From the NCBI RefSeq assembly GCF_005503145.1, contig NZ_SCNV01000020.1:61482-125481 (forward strand): a stretch of 64,000 nt of DNA, given 5' to 3'. The translations under genes were made by a program, and so were the position numbers. The notes under the pieces were generated by a model, which saw nothing but the letters and a program-made list of their open reading frames with translations, searched no databases and was not told the DNA's origin. Positions 32,682 to 41,652 of the stretch are shown here, in pieces (position 1 is the first letter of the stretch; each line of letters begins with the position of its first letter). The DNA comes from Burkholderia sp. 4M9327F10. Lineage in GTDB: Bacteria > Pseudomonadota > Gammaproteobacteria > Burkholderiales > Burkholderiaceae.

Positions 32682-35477
32682 TCAGGCAATCTTGCCGTGG
32701 CACTGCTTGTACTTCTTGCCGCTGCCGCACGGGCACGGGTCGTTGCGGCCTACCTTCGGCACACCGTCGCCGAGCGGTTCGACCGGCGCATGCGCGTGAC
32801 TCATCGCGTCGCCGATCATCGCGGCCGTCGCTGCCTCAGCCGCCACCGGAGCCGCAACCTCGGCGAATTCGGCGTGGCGGAATTCGACGTTCTCGAGGTG
32901 GCTGCCCTGCTCTTCATACTCCTCGGCCGCCTGCTCAAGCTGCTCCGGCGACTGGATCTGCACGTTCATCACCACCCGCGTGACTTCGAGCTTCACTGCA
33001 TCCAGCATAGCCGCGAACAGTTCGAACGCCTCGCGCTTGTACTCCTGCTTCGGGTTCTTCTGGGCGTAACCGCGCAGATGAATGCCCTGGCGCAGGTGGT
33101 CGAGCGCGGCAAGGTGTTCGCGCCAGCTACGGTCCAGCGTCTGCAACATGATCGAACGTTCGAAGCCGCTGAAATTTTCGCGGCCAACCTGCTCCACCTT
33201 CGATTCGTACGCTTCATCCGCGGCAGCAATCACCGCTTCGAGGATCTCGTCCACGCTGATCGACGACGACTCGTTGATCATTTCCTGAATCGCCAGATCG
33301 AGCTGCCACTCATTGCGCAGCACTTCTTCCAGCTCGGGCACGTCCCACTGCTCTTCAATGCTGCCAGCCGGCACAAACTGATGAACGATATCGGTAATCA
33401 CGCCATGACGCATGGCGCCGATCGTTTCCGCGATATCGTTCGCCTCAAGCAATTCATTGCGCTGCTGATAGATCACCTTGCGCTGATCGTTCGACACATC
33501 GTCGTATTCGAGCAATTGCTTACGAATATCGAAGTTGCGCGCCTCGACCTTGCGTTGCGCCGATTCGATCGACCGGGTGACGATGCCCGCCTCGATCGCC
33601 TCGCCTTCCGGCATCCTCAGGCGGTCCATGATGGAACGCACGCGGTCGCCGGCAAAAATACGCAGCAGCGGATCTTCCAGCGACAGATAGAAGCGCGACG
33701 AACCCGGGTCGCCCTGACGGCCGGCACGGCCGCGCAACTGGTTGTCGATCCGGCGCGATTCGTGACGCTCGGTGCCGATAATGTGCAGACCGCCCGCGGC
33801 CTTCACCTGGTCGTGCAGCGCCTGCCATTCGTCATGCAGCTTCTGGATGCGGCGCTGCTTTTCGTCATCCGGGATTGCCGGATCGGCTTCAATGAAGGCC
33901 GCCTGTTTCTCGGCGTTGCCGCCCAGCACGATGTCGGTACCGCGGCCGGCCATGTTGGTTGCAATCGTCACGCGTTGCGGACGGCCCGCTTCGGCCACGA
34001 TCTCCGCTTCGCGCGCATGCTGCTTGGCGTTCAGCACTTCGTGCGGCAGGCCGGCCTGCTTGAGCAGGTGCGACAGCAGTTCAGAGTTTTCGATCGAGGT
34101 CGTACCCACCAGCACCGGCTGGCCACGCTCGTGACAGTCGCGGATGTCGCGAATCACCGCGTCGTAACGTTCCTTCGCCGTCTTGTAGATCTGATCCTGC
34201 TTGTCGATCCGCTTCGGCGGACGGTTGGTCGGGATCACGACCGTTTCCAGCCCGTAAATCTCGTTGAACTCGTACGCTTCCGTATCCGCCGTGCCGGTCA
34301 TGCCGGACAGCTTCGCGTACATGCGGAAGTAGTTCTGGAACGTGATCGACGCGAGCGTCTGGTTTTCGCTCTGGATCTTGACGTGTTCTTTCGCCTCGAC
34401 GGCCTGGTGCAAGCCATCCGACCAGCGGCGGCCCGACATCAGGCGGCCGGTGAATTCGTCGACGATCACGACTTCGTTGTTCTGCACCACGTAGTGCTGG
34501 TCTTTGTAGAACAGCGTGTGCGCGCGCAACGCGGCGTACACGTGGTGCATCAGCGTGATGTTCTGCGGCGCGTAGAGGCTCTCGCCCTCGCCGATCAGGC
34601 CCCATTCGGCGAGCAGGCGCTCCGCCTTTTCGTGACCCGATTCCGTCAGGAACACCTGGCGGCCCTTTTCGTCCAGCGTATAGTCGCCCGGCTTTTCGAC
34701 GCCCGTGCCGTCTGCTTTTTCTTCGCCAATCTGGCGCTCGAGCAGCGGCGGCAGCGCATTCATGCGCACATACAGCTCGGTGTGGTCTTCGGCCTGGCCG
34801 GAGATGATCAGCGGCGTACGCGCTTCGTCGATCAGGATCGAGTCCACTTCGTCGACGACCGCGAAATTCAGCGAGCGCTGCACGCGCGCGTCGGTCTCGT
34901 AGACCATGTTGTCGCGCAGGTAGTCGAAGCCGAATTCGTTGTTGGTGCCGTAGGTAATGTCCGACGCGTAGGCCTGCTGCTTCATGGCGTGGTCCATCTG
35001 CGACAGGTTGATGCCGACCGACAGACCAAGGAAGTTGTAGAGGCGCGCCATCCATTCCGCGTCGCGCTGCGCCAGGTAATCGTTCACTGTCACGACGTGC
35101 ACGCCGCGCCCGGCCAGCGCATTCAGATACACCGGCAGCGTGGCGACCAGCGTCTTGCCTTCGCCGGTGCGCATTTCGGCGATCTTGCCGTAATGCAGCA
35201 CCATCCCGCCGATCAGCTGCACGTCGAAGTGACGCATCTTCAGGACGCGCTTGCTGGCCTCCCGGCAGACCGCGAAGGCCTCCGGCAGCAGCTTGTCGAG
35301 CGATTCGCCGCTGGCGATGCGCTGGCGGAATTCACCCGTTTTGGCGCGCAGTTGGTCATCCGTCAATTGCTCGATCTGCGGCTCGAGCGCATTGATCGCC
35401 GTGACGGTCTTTTGATATTGCTTGACTAGCCGCTGATTGCGGCTGCCAAAAATCTTTTGTAGAAAACCGGTGGTCAT
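32682..35477 (-). CDS. secA: Preprotein translocase ATPase SecA
   Basis: This 931-residue motor drives proteins through SecYEG. Walker A MRTGEGKTLVATLP (about residue 105), Walker B VDEVDSILIDEART, the GTDIVLGG and RGRAGRQGDPGSSRF helicase motifs, and the C-terminal zinc motif CPCGSGKKYKQCHG (SecB binding) are present. The ATG at 35477 gives MTTGFLQKIFGSRNQR. It is divergent from the DciA-like gene. A 19-base palindrome lies over its likely -35 region. Confidence 0.98.
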   Translation of the reverse strand: MTTGFLQKIFGSRNQRLVKQYQKTVTAINALEPQIEQLTDDQLRAKTGEFRQRIASGESLDKLLPEAFAVCREASKRVLKMRHFDVQLIGGMVLHYGKIAEMRTGEGKTLVATLPVYLNALAGRGVHVVTVNDYLAQRDAEWMARLYNFLGLSVGINLSQMDHAMKQQAYASDITYGTNNEFGFDYLRDNMVYETDARVQRSLNFAVVDEVDSILIDEARTPLIISGQAEDHTELYVRMNALPPLLERQIGEEKADGTGVEKPGDYTLDEKGRQVFLTESGHEKAERLLAEWGLIGEGESLYAPQNITLMHHVYAALRAHTLFYKDQHYVVQNNEVVIVDEFTGRLMSGRRWSDGLHQAVEAKEHVKIQSENQTLASITFQNYFRMYAKLSGMTGTADTEAYEFNEIYGLETVVIPTNRPPKRIDKQDQIYKTAKERYDAVIRDIRDCHERGQPVLVGTTSIENSELLSHLLKQAGLPHEVLNAKQHAREAEIVAEAGRPQRVTIATNMAGRGTDIVLGGNAEKQAAFIEADPAIPDDEKQRRIQKLHDEWQALHDQVKAAGGLHIIGTERHESRRIDNQLRGRAGRQGDPGSSRFYLSLEDPLLRIFAGDRVRSIMDRLRMPEGEAIEAGIVTRSIESAQRKVEARNFDIRKQLLEYDDVSNDQRKVIYQQRNELLEANDIAETIGAMRHGVITDIVHQFVPAGSIEEQWDVPELEEVLRNEWQLDLAIQEMINESSSISVDEILEAVIAAADEAYESKVEQVGRENFSGFERSIMLQTLDRSWREHLAALDHLRQGIHLRGYAQKNPKQEYKREAFELFAAMLDAVKLEVTRVVMNVQIQSPEQLEQAAEEYEEQGSHLENVEFRHAEFAEVAAPVAAEAATAAMIGDAMSHAHAPVEPLGDGVPKVGRNDPCPCGSGKKYKQCHGKIA

Positions 35478-35593
35478 CGGATCGTTGTCTGCGTCGCGGC
35501 TTCAGCCGGGTCCCGGCATGCGGTTTGGCCACATGGCGGGTCCGGGTTGGAGGTGCCTCGGCGGCTTAGTCCAAGAGTGAATTCGAATCGGGC

Positions 35594-35634
35594 ATTTTAG
35601 CACGCGCCCCAGCGCGCGCCTGTGACACAGGCGC
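35594..35634 (-). promoter_or_regulatory. Putative secA promoter with overlapping palindrome
   Basis: The minus strand has TAAAAT (35594-35599) as a -10. The -35 position falls inside the perfect 19-base palindrome GCGCCTGTG-A-CACAGGCGC (35616-35634). The -35 itself is poor, consistent with a regulated or activator-dependent promoter, but no regulator is recognised. Confidence 0.35.
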
Positions 35635-35755
35635 GACGCCGGAACACGGTGCCTAGCCCCTGCCGGAGCCCATCGGAGCCGGCCGGGAGCACATCCCGCG
35701 CGGTACAATCCCGGCGTGGTGGCGCATTGGGCGCACTCACGCCTTACTATCGTAC

Positions 35756-36253
35756 ATGAGCCGCTCCCCGTCGTTTTCAAGGCCGCCGCCGAAGCAGTTC
35801 AACGCGCGCCGACCCCAGCCGGTCGCCGAGGTGCTCAACCGCACCGACGCATTTGCCGCCCTGCGCGCCGGAGTGGAGCAGATCGCCGCGCTGGAGCGTG
35901 ATCTGCGTCAATTGCTGCCCGACTACCTTGCCTCGAGCGTCGAACCCGGTTTCATCAAGGACGGCGTACTGGCACTATTTGCCGCGCACAATGCGCTGGC
36001 AGCCCGCTTGCGTCATCTGGAGCCGCGTCTGTTGTCCGATTTGCAGCAGCGCGGCTGGGCGGTCAACTCGCTGCGGATCCGCGTGCGGCCGCAAGCGGCG
36101 AAAGAACCGCCGCCCATCAAGCAGGCCCGTATGACGCCGGCCGGTGCCGATGCATTGCATGCGCTGAGCGAATCGCTCGCACCCTCGCCTTTGCAGGCAG
36201 CGCTGGCCAGGATGGCGGCGCGGCACCTGCGAAACCGCGAACCCAAAAAATAA
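35756..36253 (+). CDS. DUF721 (DciA-like) protein
   Basis: This 165-residue protein has a DUF721 core at about residues 20-110 (VAEVLNRTDAFAALRAGVEQ to LRIRVRP), the fold of DciA, the ancestral loader of the replicative helicase DnaB. The C-terminus is Ala/Leu-rich and basic. DciA function is inferred from the domain and is usual in bacteria lacking dnaC. It starts at ATG 35756. Its TAA stop is inside a terminator palindrome. Confidence 0.78.
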   Translation: MSRSPSFSRPPPKQFNARRPQPVAEVLNRTDAFAALRAGVEQIAALERDLRQLLPDYLASSVEPGFIKDGVLALFAAHNALAARLRHLEPRLLSDLQQRGWAVNSLRIRVRPQAAKEPPPIKQARMTPAGADALHALSESLAPSPLQAALARMAARHLRNREPKK

Positions 36254-36280
36254 GCGGCCCCGAGGGGCCGCTTATTTTTT
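36245..36280. terminator. Perfect 36-base palindromic terminator, shared by dciA-like gene and lpxC
   Basis: A6-TAAGCGGCCCC-GA-GGGGCCGCTTA-T6 is fully symmetrical. The left arm includes the stop codon (36251-36253) of the plus-strand gene, and it lies 50 bases beyond the lpxC stop on the minus strand, so it can end both transcripts. Confidence 0.9.
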
Positions 36281-36330
36281 ATACGCTTGCTTGAATCACG
36301 CGCTGGATGGCTTATGGCGCTCCCAACGAA

Positions 36331-37248
36331 TCAGGCAAACGCCGTTTGCGTATCGAACGCAAAACCACGCGGCGCCTTCTGCTTGTCTTCGAAGGTCACA
36401 ATTTCGTACGCATCCTCGTGCTTCAACAGCTCGCGCAGCAACGCGTTGTTGAGCCCGTGACCCGACTTGTACGCCGTGTACGACGCGAGCAGCGGGTGGC
36501 CGGCCACGTACAGGTCGCCGATCGCATCGAGCATCTTGTGCTTCACGAACTCGTCGTCATAGCGCAGGCCGTCGTTGTTCAGGATGCGGTACTCGTCGAG
36601 AGCGATGGCGTTGTCCAGGCTGGCGCCGCGGGCGAGGCCCAGTTCGCGCAGCATTTCCACTTCATGTGCATAGCCGAACGTGCGGGCGCGGGCAATATCA
36701 CGCACGTAAGAGGTGTGCGCGAAGTCCACTTCCAGCGCCTGGCCGGTCTTGTCGACTGCCGGATGGCGGAAGTCGATCGTGAATTTCAGCTTGAAGCCGA
36801 AAAACGGGTCCAGCCGGGCAAACTTGTCGCCTTCGCGGATTTCGACCGGTTTCTTGACCTTGATGAACTTCTTCGCCGCGTTCTGCTCCTCGATGCCCAC
36901 CGACTGAATCAGGAACACAAACGTAGCCGCGCTACCGTCCATGATGGGAATTTCTTCGGCGGTGACGTCGACATACAGATTGTCGATCCCCAGACCCGCG
37001 CAAGCCGACATCAGATGCTCGATGGTCGAGACACGCACACCGTCCTTCTGGAGCACGGAGGCAAGGCGCGTGTCGCCGATCGACGTCGTGGCCGCAAGAA
37101 TGTCTACCGGGGTCGGCAGGTCCACACGCGTGAACACGATGCCCGTGTCAGGACCGGCCGGACGGAGCGTCAACTCGACCTTGCGGCCCGAGTGCACGCC
37201 GATGCCGACAGTCTTGACAATCGATTTGATAGTGCGCTGCTTCAACAT
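36331..37248 (-). CDS. lpxC: UDP-3-O-acyl-N-acetylglucosamine deacetylase
   Basis: This 305-residue zinc enzyme, exactly the family length, catalyses the committed step of lipid A synthesis. Zinc-ligand segments are VSTIEHLMSA (His about 78) and KHKMLDAIGDL, and the catalytic His is in YKSGHGLNN. The start is ATG 37248 (MLKQRTIKSIV). A TATACT at 37305-37310 on the minus strand is a good -10 candidate, giving its own promoter between the peroxiredoxin and lpxC. Confidence 0.97.
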   Translation of the reverse strand: MLKQRTIKSIVKTVGIGVHSGRKVELTLRPAGPDTGIVFTRVDLPTPVDILAATTSIGDTRLASVLQKDGVRVSTIEHLMSACAGLGIDNLYVDVTAEEIPIMDGSAATFVFLIQSVGIEEQNAAKKFIKVKKPVEIREGDKFARLDPFFGFKLKFTIDFRHPAVDKTGQALEVDFAHTSYVRDIARARTFGYAHEVEMLRELGLARGASLDNAIALDEYRILNNDGLRYDDEFVKHKMLDAIGDLYVAGHPLLASYTAYKSGHGLNNALLRELLKHEDAYEIVTFEDKQKAPRGFAFDTQTAFA

Positions 37249-37304
37249 GGTGATCTTCTGTTCGATTGAAAATCCCAATCGGGACTTTTTATTCCATAGC
37301 CCAG

Positions 37305-37310
37305 AGTATA
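37305..37310 (-). promoter_or_regulatory. Putative lpxC -10 box
   Basis: The minus strand reads TATACT 57 bases upstream of the lpxC ATG, inside the palindrome GAGTATACTC. No good -35 hexamer is visible. Confidence 0.4.
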
Positions 37311-37523
37311 CTCCATTACCCTAAGGAGCGTCGCTGCGCTGACGGTATCAATCTGTTTCGCTGCATTACCCAGCTTACCGAACGGGTAAAGCGTGACGGG
37401 CCGACGCCCGGAACGGAGGCGTTTCCGGTCATCAGCCCGCGTTACGACTTGTCACACGAATGCCTTCTGGCCGTTGCCCTGGCACAACGAGGCGCCGGGA
37501 AAAAGCCGTTCAGCACTCCCGAA

Positions 37524-38027
37524 CTAGCTCAACGTAGCGAGGATACTCCCTGCATCGCTGACTTCGAACTTGCCGGGTGCCTCGACGTGCAGCGTCTTGA
37601 CCACGCCGTCGTCGACCACCATCGCGTAGCGCTGGGAACGGATTCCCATGCCGCGCGCCGACAGGTCCTGCTCCAGACCGAGCGCCCGCGTGAAAGCCGC
37701 ACTACCGTCCGCCATCATGCGCACCTTGCCCGAGGTGTGCTGATCGCGTCCCCACGCGCCCATGACGAACGCGTCGTTGACGGACACGCACCAGATTTCG
37801 TCGATACCGGCAGCGCGCAACTGCTCGGCGTGCCCGACATAACCCGGCACATGCTTGGCCGAACAGGTCGGAGTGAAAGCGCCCGGCAGTCCGAAGATCA
37901 CCACGCGTTTGCCCGCCGTCTGTTCGCGCACGTCGAAGCTGTTCGGCCCGATCGTGCAGCCCGCACGCTCGTCCTCGATTAATTCGAAGACGATTGCGTC
38001 GGGTAGCTTTTCACCTACCTTGATCAT
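37524..38027 (-). CDS. Peroxiredoxin (Prx5-type)
   Basis: This 167-residue Prx5/hybrid-type peroxiredoxin has its peroxidatic cysteine at Cys55 in PGAFTPTCSAKHVPGY. A second Cys (IDEIWCVSVND) and Cys24 could be resolving partners. It reduces peroxides, probably with glutathione or glutaredoxin, in the cytosol. It sits between ftsZ and lpxC. The start is ATG 38027 (MIKVGEKLPDA); upstream in-frame sequence has no family similarity. Confidence 0.92.
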   Translation of the reverse strand: MIKVGEKLPDAIVFELIEDERAGCTIGPNSFDVREQTAGKRVVIFGLPGAFTPTCSAKHVPGYVGHAEQLRAAGIDEIWCVSVNDAFVMGAWGRDQHTSGKVRMMADGSAAFTRALGLEQDLSARGMGIRSQRYAMVVDDGVVKTLHVEAPGKFEVSDAGSILATLS

Positions 38028-38302
38028 GCTCAGTCCTTCACATCGATGCGGAGCGTGCCCGCACGTTGTCGTGCCGCAGTGGATCGCGCAGTGAACCGGA
38101 AAGTCGCGCACCTGCCCCTACTTTTTGCGCTATCCGCCGGCGACAGCCGCCCCTTCCGCTTCGCGAATCCGAAGAGGACACCTGTCCTTGCCGCTTTTCT
38201 GACGAAAATGCGGCCTGCTTGTCCGTTCCACCCGCCACGCTCGTGCATTTCCTGCTGGCACGTAGCAACTGCCGTGCCGCAGCGAAAGCCTGCCCGTGTG
38301 CG

Positions 38303-39499
38303 TTAGTCCGCCTGCTTGCGCAGGAATGCCGGAATATCGTACGTATCGACGCCCTTTTCCTGCAGCGCCTGCACGTGCGAAGCCGCCGTGTCACGCGAAG
38401 TGCGCCACACTGCCGGCGTGTCCAGCGCGCCGTAGTCTGCCGTGCTTGCGTGGTGTTGCGGAGCGTACGCGTGTTGCATTGCGCCGATCGGCTGGTTGTC
38501 CGTGCCGGTGCGCAGCAGCGTCATCGGAGCCGATTGCTGCTTCTTCGCCGCACGGCCCAGACCCGTTGCCACCACCGTCACGCGCAGCGCGTCGCCCATT
38601 GCGTCATCGTATACCGCGCCGAAAATCACGGTTGCGTCTTCCGCCGCGTAGCTCTTGATGGTGTTCATCACTTCGCGGGTTTCCGACAGGCGCAGCGAAC
38701 GGCTCGACGTGATGTTGACCAGCACGCCACGTGCACCCGACAGATCCACGCCTTCCAGCAGCGGGCTGGCCACAGCCTGCTCAGCGGCGAGGCGCGCGCG
38801 ATCGACGCCGGCAACCGTCGCCGTGCCCATCATCGCCTTGCCCTGCTCGCCCATCACCGTCTTCACGTCTTCAAAGTCGACGTTCACCAGACCGTCGACA
38901 TTGATGATTTCGGCGATGCCTGCAACTGCGTTGTTCAGAACGTCGTCCGCGCACTGGAAGCACTTGTCCATCTCGGCGTCATCGCCCATCACCTCGAACA
39001 GCTTGTCGTTCAGAACGACGATCAGCGAGTCGACGTGATCCTCCAGTTGCTGCGAACCAGCTTCTGCCACACGCATGCGCTTGCCGCCTTCGAATTCGAA
39101 CGGCTTGCTGACCACGCCAACAGTCAAGATACCCATTTCCTTGGCGATCTGCGCCACGACCGGAGCTGCCCCCGTGCCCGTGCCGCCACCCATGCCTGCG
39201 GTGATGAACACCATGTGCGCGCCGCGCAGTGCGTCTGCGATACGCTCACGTGCTTCTTCTGCTGCCGCGCGGCCCATTTCCGGCTTGGCGCCAGCGCCCA
39301 GACCGGTGTTGCCGAGCTGGATCACCGCGGTGGCGCGCGAACGCGACAGAGCCTGTGCGTCCGTGTTCATCACGATGAAGTCGACGCCTTGCACGCCGCG
39401 GTTGATCATGTGCTGAACGGCATTGCCGCCAGCGCCACCGACTCCGACCACCTTGATGATGGTGCCGTTGGTTTCGGTTTCCAGCATCTGGAATTCCAT
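38303..39499 (-). CDS. ftsZ: Cell division GTPase FtsZ
   Basis: This 398-residue tubulin homologue forms the Z-ring. The tubulin signature GGGTGTGAAPV (about residue 105), T7 loop VNVDFEDV and the C-terminal binding peptide DIPAFLRKQAD for FtsA, ZipA and other partners are all intact. The start is ATG 39499 (MEFQMLETETNG). It is the last gene of the dcw series, 130 bases after ftsA, with room for extra promoters. Confidence 0.98.
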   Translation of the reverse strand: MEFQMLETETNGTIIKVVGVGGAGGNAVQHMINRGVQGVDFIVMNTDAQALSRSRATAVIQLGNTGLGAGAKPEMGRAAAEEARERIADALRGAHMVFITAGMGGGTGTGAAPVVAQIAKEMGILTVGVVSKPFEFEGGKRMRVAEAGSQQLEDHVDSLIVVLNDKLFEVMGDDAEMDKCFQCADDVLNNAVAGIAEIINVDGLVNVDFEDVKTVMGEQGKAMMGTATVAGVDRARLAAEQAVASPLLEGVDLSGARGVLVNITSSRSLRLSETREVMNTIKSYAAEDATVIFGAVYDDAMGDALRVTVVATGLGRAAKKQQSAPMTLLRTGTDNQPIGAMQHAYAPQHHASTADYGALDTPAVWRTSRDTAASHVQALQEKGVDTYDIPAFLRKQAD

Positions 39500-39629
39500 G
39501 TTGCCTCCGTCAAGATAAAAAATTGCAGCCACTCGGCCGTTATTCGGCAGGAGATCGGGCAACCCCCTGTCGCGCGCCAGCCGCCGGCACCAGCGCGTAT
39601 TTTGAAAACCTGTTCGTACGGCGAATGCT

Positions 39630-40862
39630 TTAGAAATTACCGAGGAACCAGTCCTTCATCCGTGTGAAGACCTGCCCCATCGAGCCGGATTGCACCGCCA
39701 CCTTGCGGCCGCGCATCCGTTGCGAACGTCCTTCCACCAGCAGGCCCATCGCCGTCGAATAGCGCGGGTTGCGCACTACATCTGCGAGACCGCCCGCATA
39801 TTCGGGCACGCCGATGCGCACCGGCTTCAGGAAGATGTCCTCACCCAGCTCGACCATGCCGATCATCATCGACGCGCCGCCGGTCAGCACCACGCCGGAG
39901 CTCAGCAGTTCCTCGTAACCCGACTCGCGCACCACCTGCTGCACGAGCGAAAACAGTTCTTCGACACGCGGCTCGATCACCGCCGCCAGCGCCTGGCGCG
40001 ACAGCGTGCGCGGACCGCGCTCGCCCAGACCCGGCACTTCGATCATCTCGTCCGGATCGGCCAAGGCCTGCTTGGCGATGCCGTAGTCGACCTTGATGTC
40101 TTCCGCATCCGGCGTCGGCGTGCGCAGCGCCATGGCGATGTCGCTCGTAATCTGGTCGCCGGCGATCGGAATCACGGCGGTGTGGCGAATCGCGCCTTCG
40201 CTGAAAATCGCAATGTCCGTCGTGCCGCCGCCGATGTCCACCAGCACCACGCCCAGTTCCTTCTCGTCCTCAGTCAACACCGCCAGCGACGACGCCAGCG
40301 GCTGCAGGATCAGGTCGTTCACTTCGAGCCCGCAGCGGCGCACGCACTTGACGATGTTCTGCGCCGCGCTCACCGCGCCGGTCACGATATGCACCTTCAC
40401 TTCGAGGCGGATGCCGCTCATGCCGATCGGCTCACGCACGTCTTCCTGACCGTCGATGATGAATTCCTGGGTCAGGATATGCAGCACCTGCTGATCGGTC
40501 GGGATGTTGATCGCCTTGGCCGTCTCGATCACGCGCGCGACGTCCGCCTGCGTGACTTCTTTCTCCTTGATCGCCACCATCCCGCTCGAATTGAACGAGC
40601 GGATATGGCTGCCGGCGATCCCGGTAAACACGTTCGTGATCTTGCAGTCGGCCATCAGCTCGGCTTCTTCGAGCGCACGCTGAATGGACTGCACGGTGGC
40701 CTCGATGTTCACCACCACGCCTTTCTTGAGCCCCTTCGATTCGCTCTGGCCGAGGCCGATCACCTCGTAGTGACCTTCGCCCTTCAGCTCGGCGACGATG
40801 GCCACGACCTTCGACGTCCCAATGTCGAGGGCGACCAGCAGATCCTTGTAGTCTTTACTCAT
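39630..40862 (-). CDS. ftsA: Cell division protein FtsA
   Basis: This 410-residue actin-fold ATPase tethers FtsZ to the membrane. It begins DLLVALDIGTSKVVAIVAE, has the phosphate-2 segment VVLVDIGGGTTDIAIF and SSGVVLTGGASMM, and ends with an amphipathic helix (MGQVFTRMKDWFLGNF) for membrane binding. It lies 27 bases after ftsQ. Confidence 0.98.
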   Translation of the reverse strand: MSKDYKDLLVALDIGTSKVVAIVAELKGEGHYEVIGLGQSESKGLKKGVVVNIEATVQSIQRALEEAELMADCKITNVFTGIAGSHIRSFNSSGMVAIKEKEVTQADVARVIETAKAINIPTDQQVLHILTQEFIIDGQEDVREPIGMSGIRLEVKVHIVTGAVSAAQNIVKCVRRCGLEVNDLILQPLASSLAVLTEDEKELGVVLVDIGGGTTDIAIFSEGAIRHTAVIPIAGDQITSDIAMALRTPTPDAEDIKVDYGIAKQALADPDEMIEVPGLGERGPRTLSRQALAAVIEPRVEELFSLVQQVVRESGYEELLSSGVVLTGGASMMIGMVELGEDIFLKPVRIGVPEYAGGLADVVRNPRYSTAMGLLVEGRSQRMRGRKVAVQSGSMGQVFTRMKDWFLGNF

Positions 40863-40889
40863 AGCGTGCTCATTGCGTGTGATGTTCCG

Positions 40890-41642
40890 TTACTTCTTGC
40901 CTTTGTCGGGTTCGCTGATAAAGCGCATACCTGCTGCGCGAATCGCGAAACCGTTCGGATAGCGCAAGTCCGCATACTCGATATCCTTCCCCCAGCGTTG
41001 CGTCACTGCCGCCCACGCCGCCGTCAGGCGCCGGCTGCGATCGAACAGCGTCTGCTGATTGCGCTCGCGCCCCAGTTCCACCTGCGTGCCGTTGGACAGC
41101 TTCACCGTCCAGGCGTAACGCGGCGACAGCGTCACTTCCTCCGGCGTCGCGCCCAACGGCGCAAACCACTTCTTGAAGTCGCGATAGCGTGCGACCACTT
41201 CCTGCGCCGTGCCGTCGGGACCGTCGAAGGCCGGCAAATCCTCTTCGAGCTCGCCCTGGTTCGCGGTGAACAGTTCACCGTCCACGCTCACCAGTTGATC
41301 GCTGCCCCACGTTCCAAGCGGTTTGTACTCTTCCAGCGTGACAGCCAGCGCATTCGGCCAGACGCGCCGCACACTCGCGTGACGCACCCACGGCATCTGC
41401 TCGAAGGCCTGGCGCGCCGCGTCCAGATCCACGGTAAAAAAGTTGCCCTTCAGGCGGCCCACCACGCCGGCGCGCACCGTCGGCGAATTGATGTGCTCGG
41501 TGTCGCCGTCGATGCGGATTTCACGCAACGCAAAGTTCGGGCGCTGCACCAGCCAGATTCCGCCTGCCGCCAGCAGCACGAGCACCAGCAACGCGTGCAG
41601 CGCGTTGGCGGCGAAATTGAGCTGGCGAACGTTGTTCCACAT
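40890..41642 (-). CDS. ftsQ: Cell division protein FtsQ
   Basis: This 250-residue bitopic protein has a short cytoplasmic start, one membrane segment (ALLVLVLLAAGGIWLV), a POTRA domain (about 45-115, LREIRIDGDTEHINSPTV) and a beta domain ending near FAIRAAGMRFI. It bridges FtsL/FtsB and the rest of the divisome. It is ten bases after ddl. Confidence 0.96.
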   Translation of the reverse strand: MWNNVRQLNFAANALHALLVLVLLAAGGIWLVQRPNFALREIRIDGDTEHINSPTVRAGVVGRLKGNFFTVDLDAARQAFEQMPWVRHASVRRVWPNALAVTLEEYKPLGTWGSDQLVSVDGELFTANQGELEEDLPAFDGPDGTAQEVVARYRDFKKWFAPLGATPEEVTLSPRYAWTVKLSNGTQVELGRERNQQTLFDRSRRLTAAWAAVTQRWGKDIEYADLRYPNGFAIRAAGMRFISEPDKGKK

Positions 41643-41652
41643 AGCGATGACG

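Noticed and set aside
32658..35429. 923-codon plus-strand open frame
   Set aside because: Antisense shadow of secA, with the same composition bias and no family motif.
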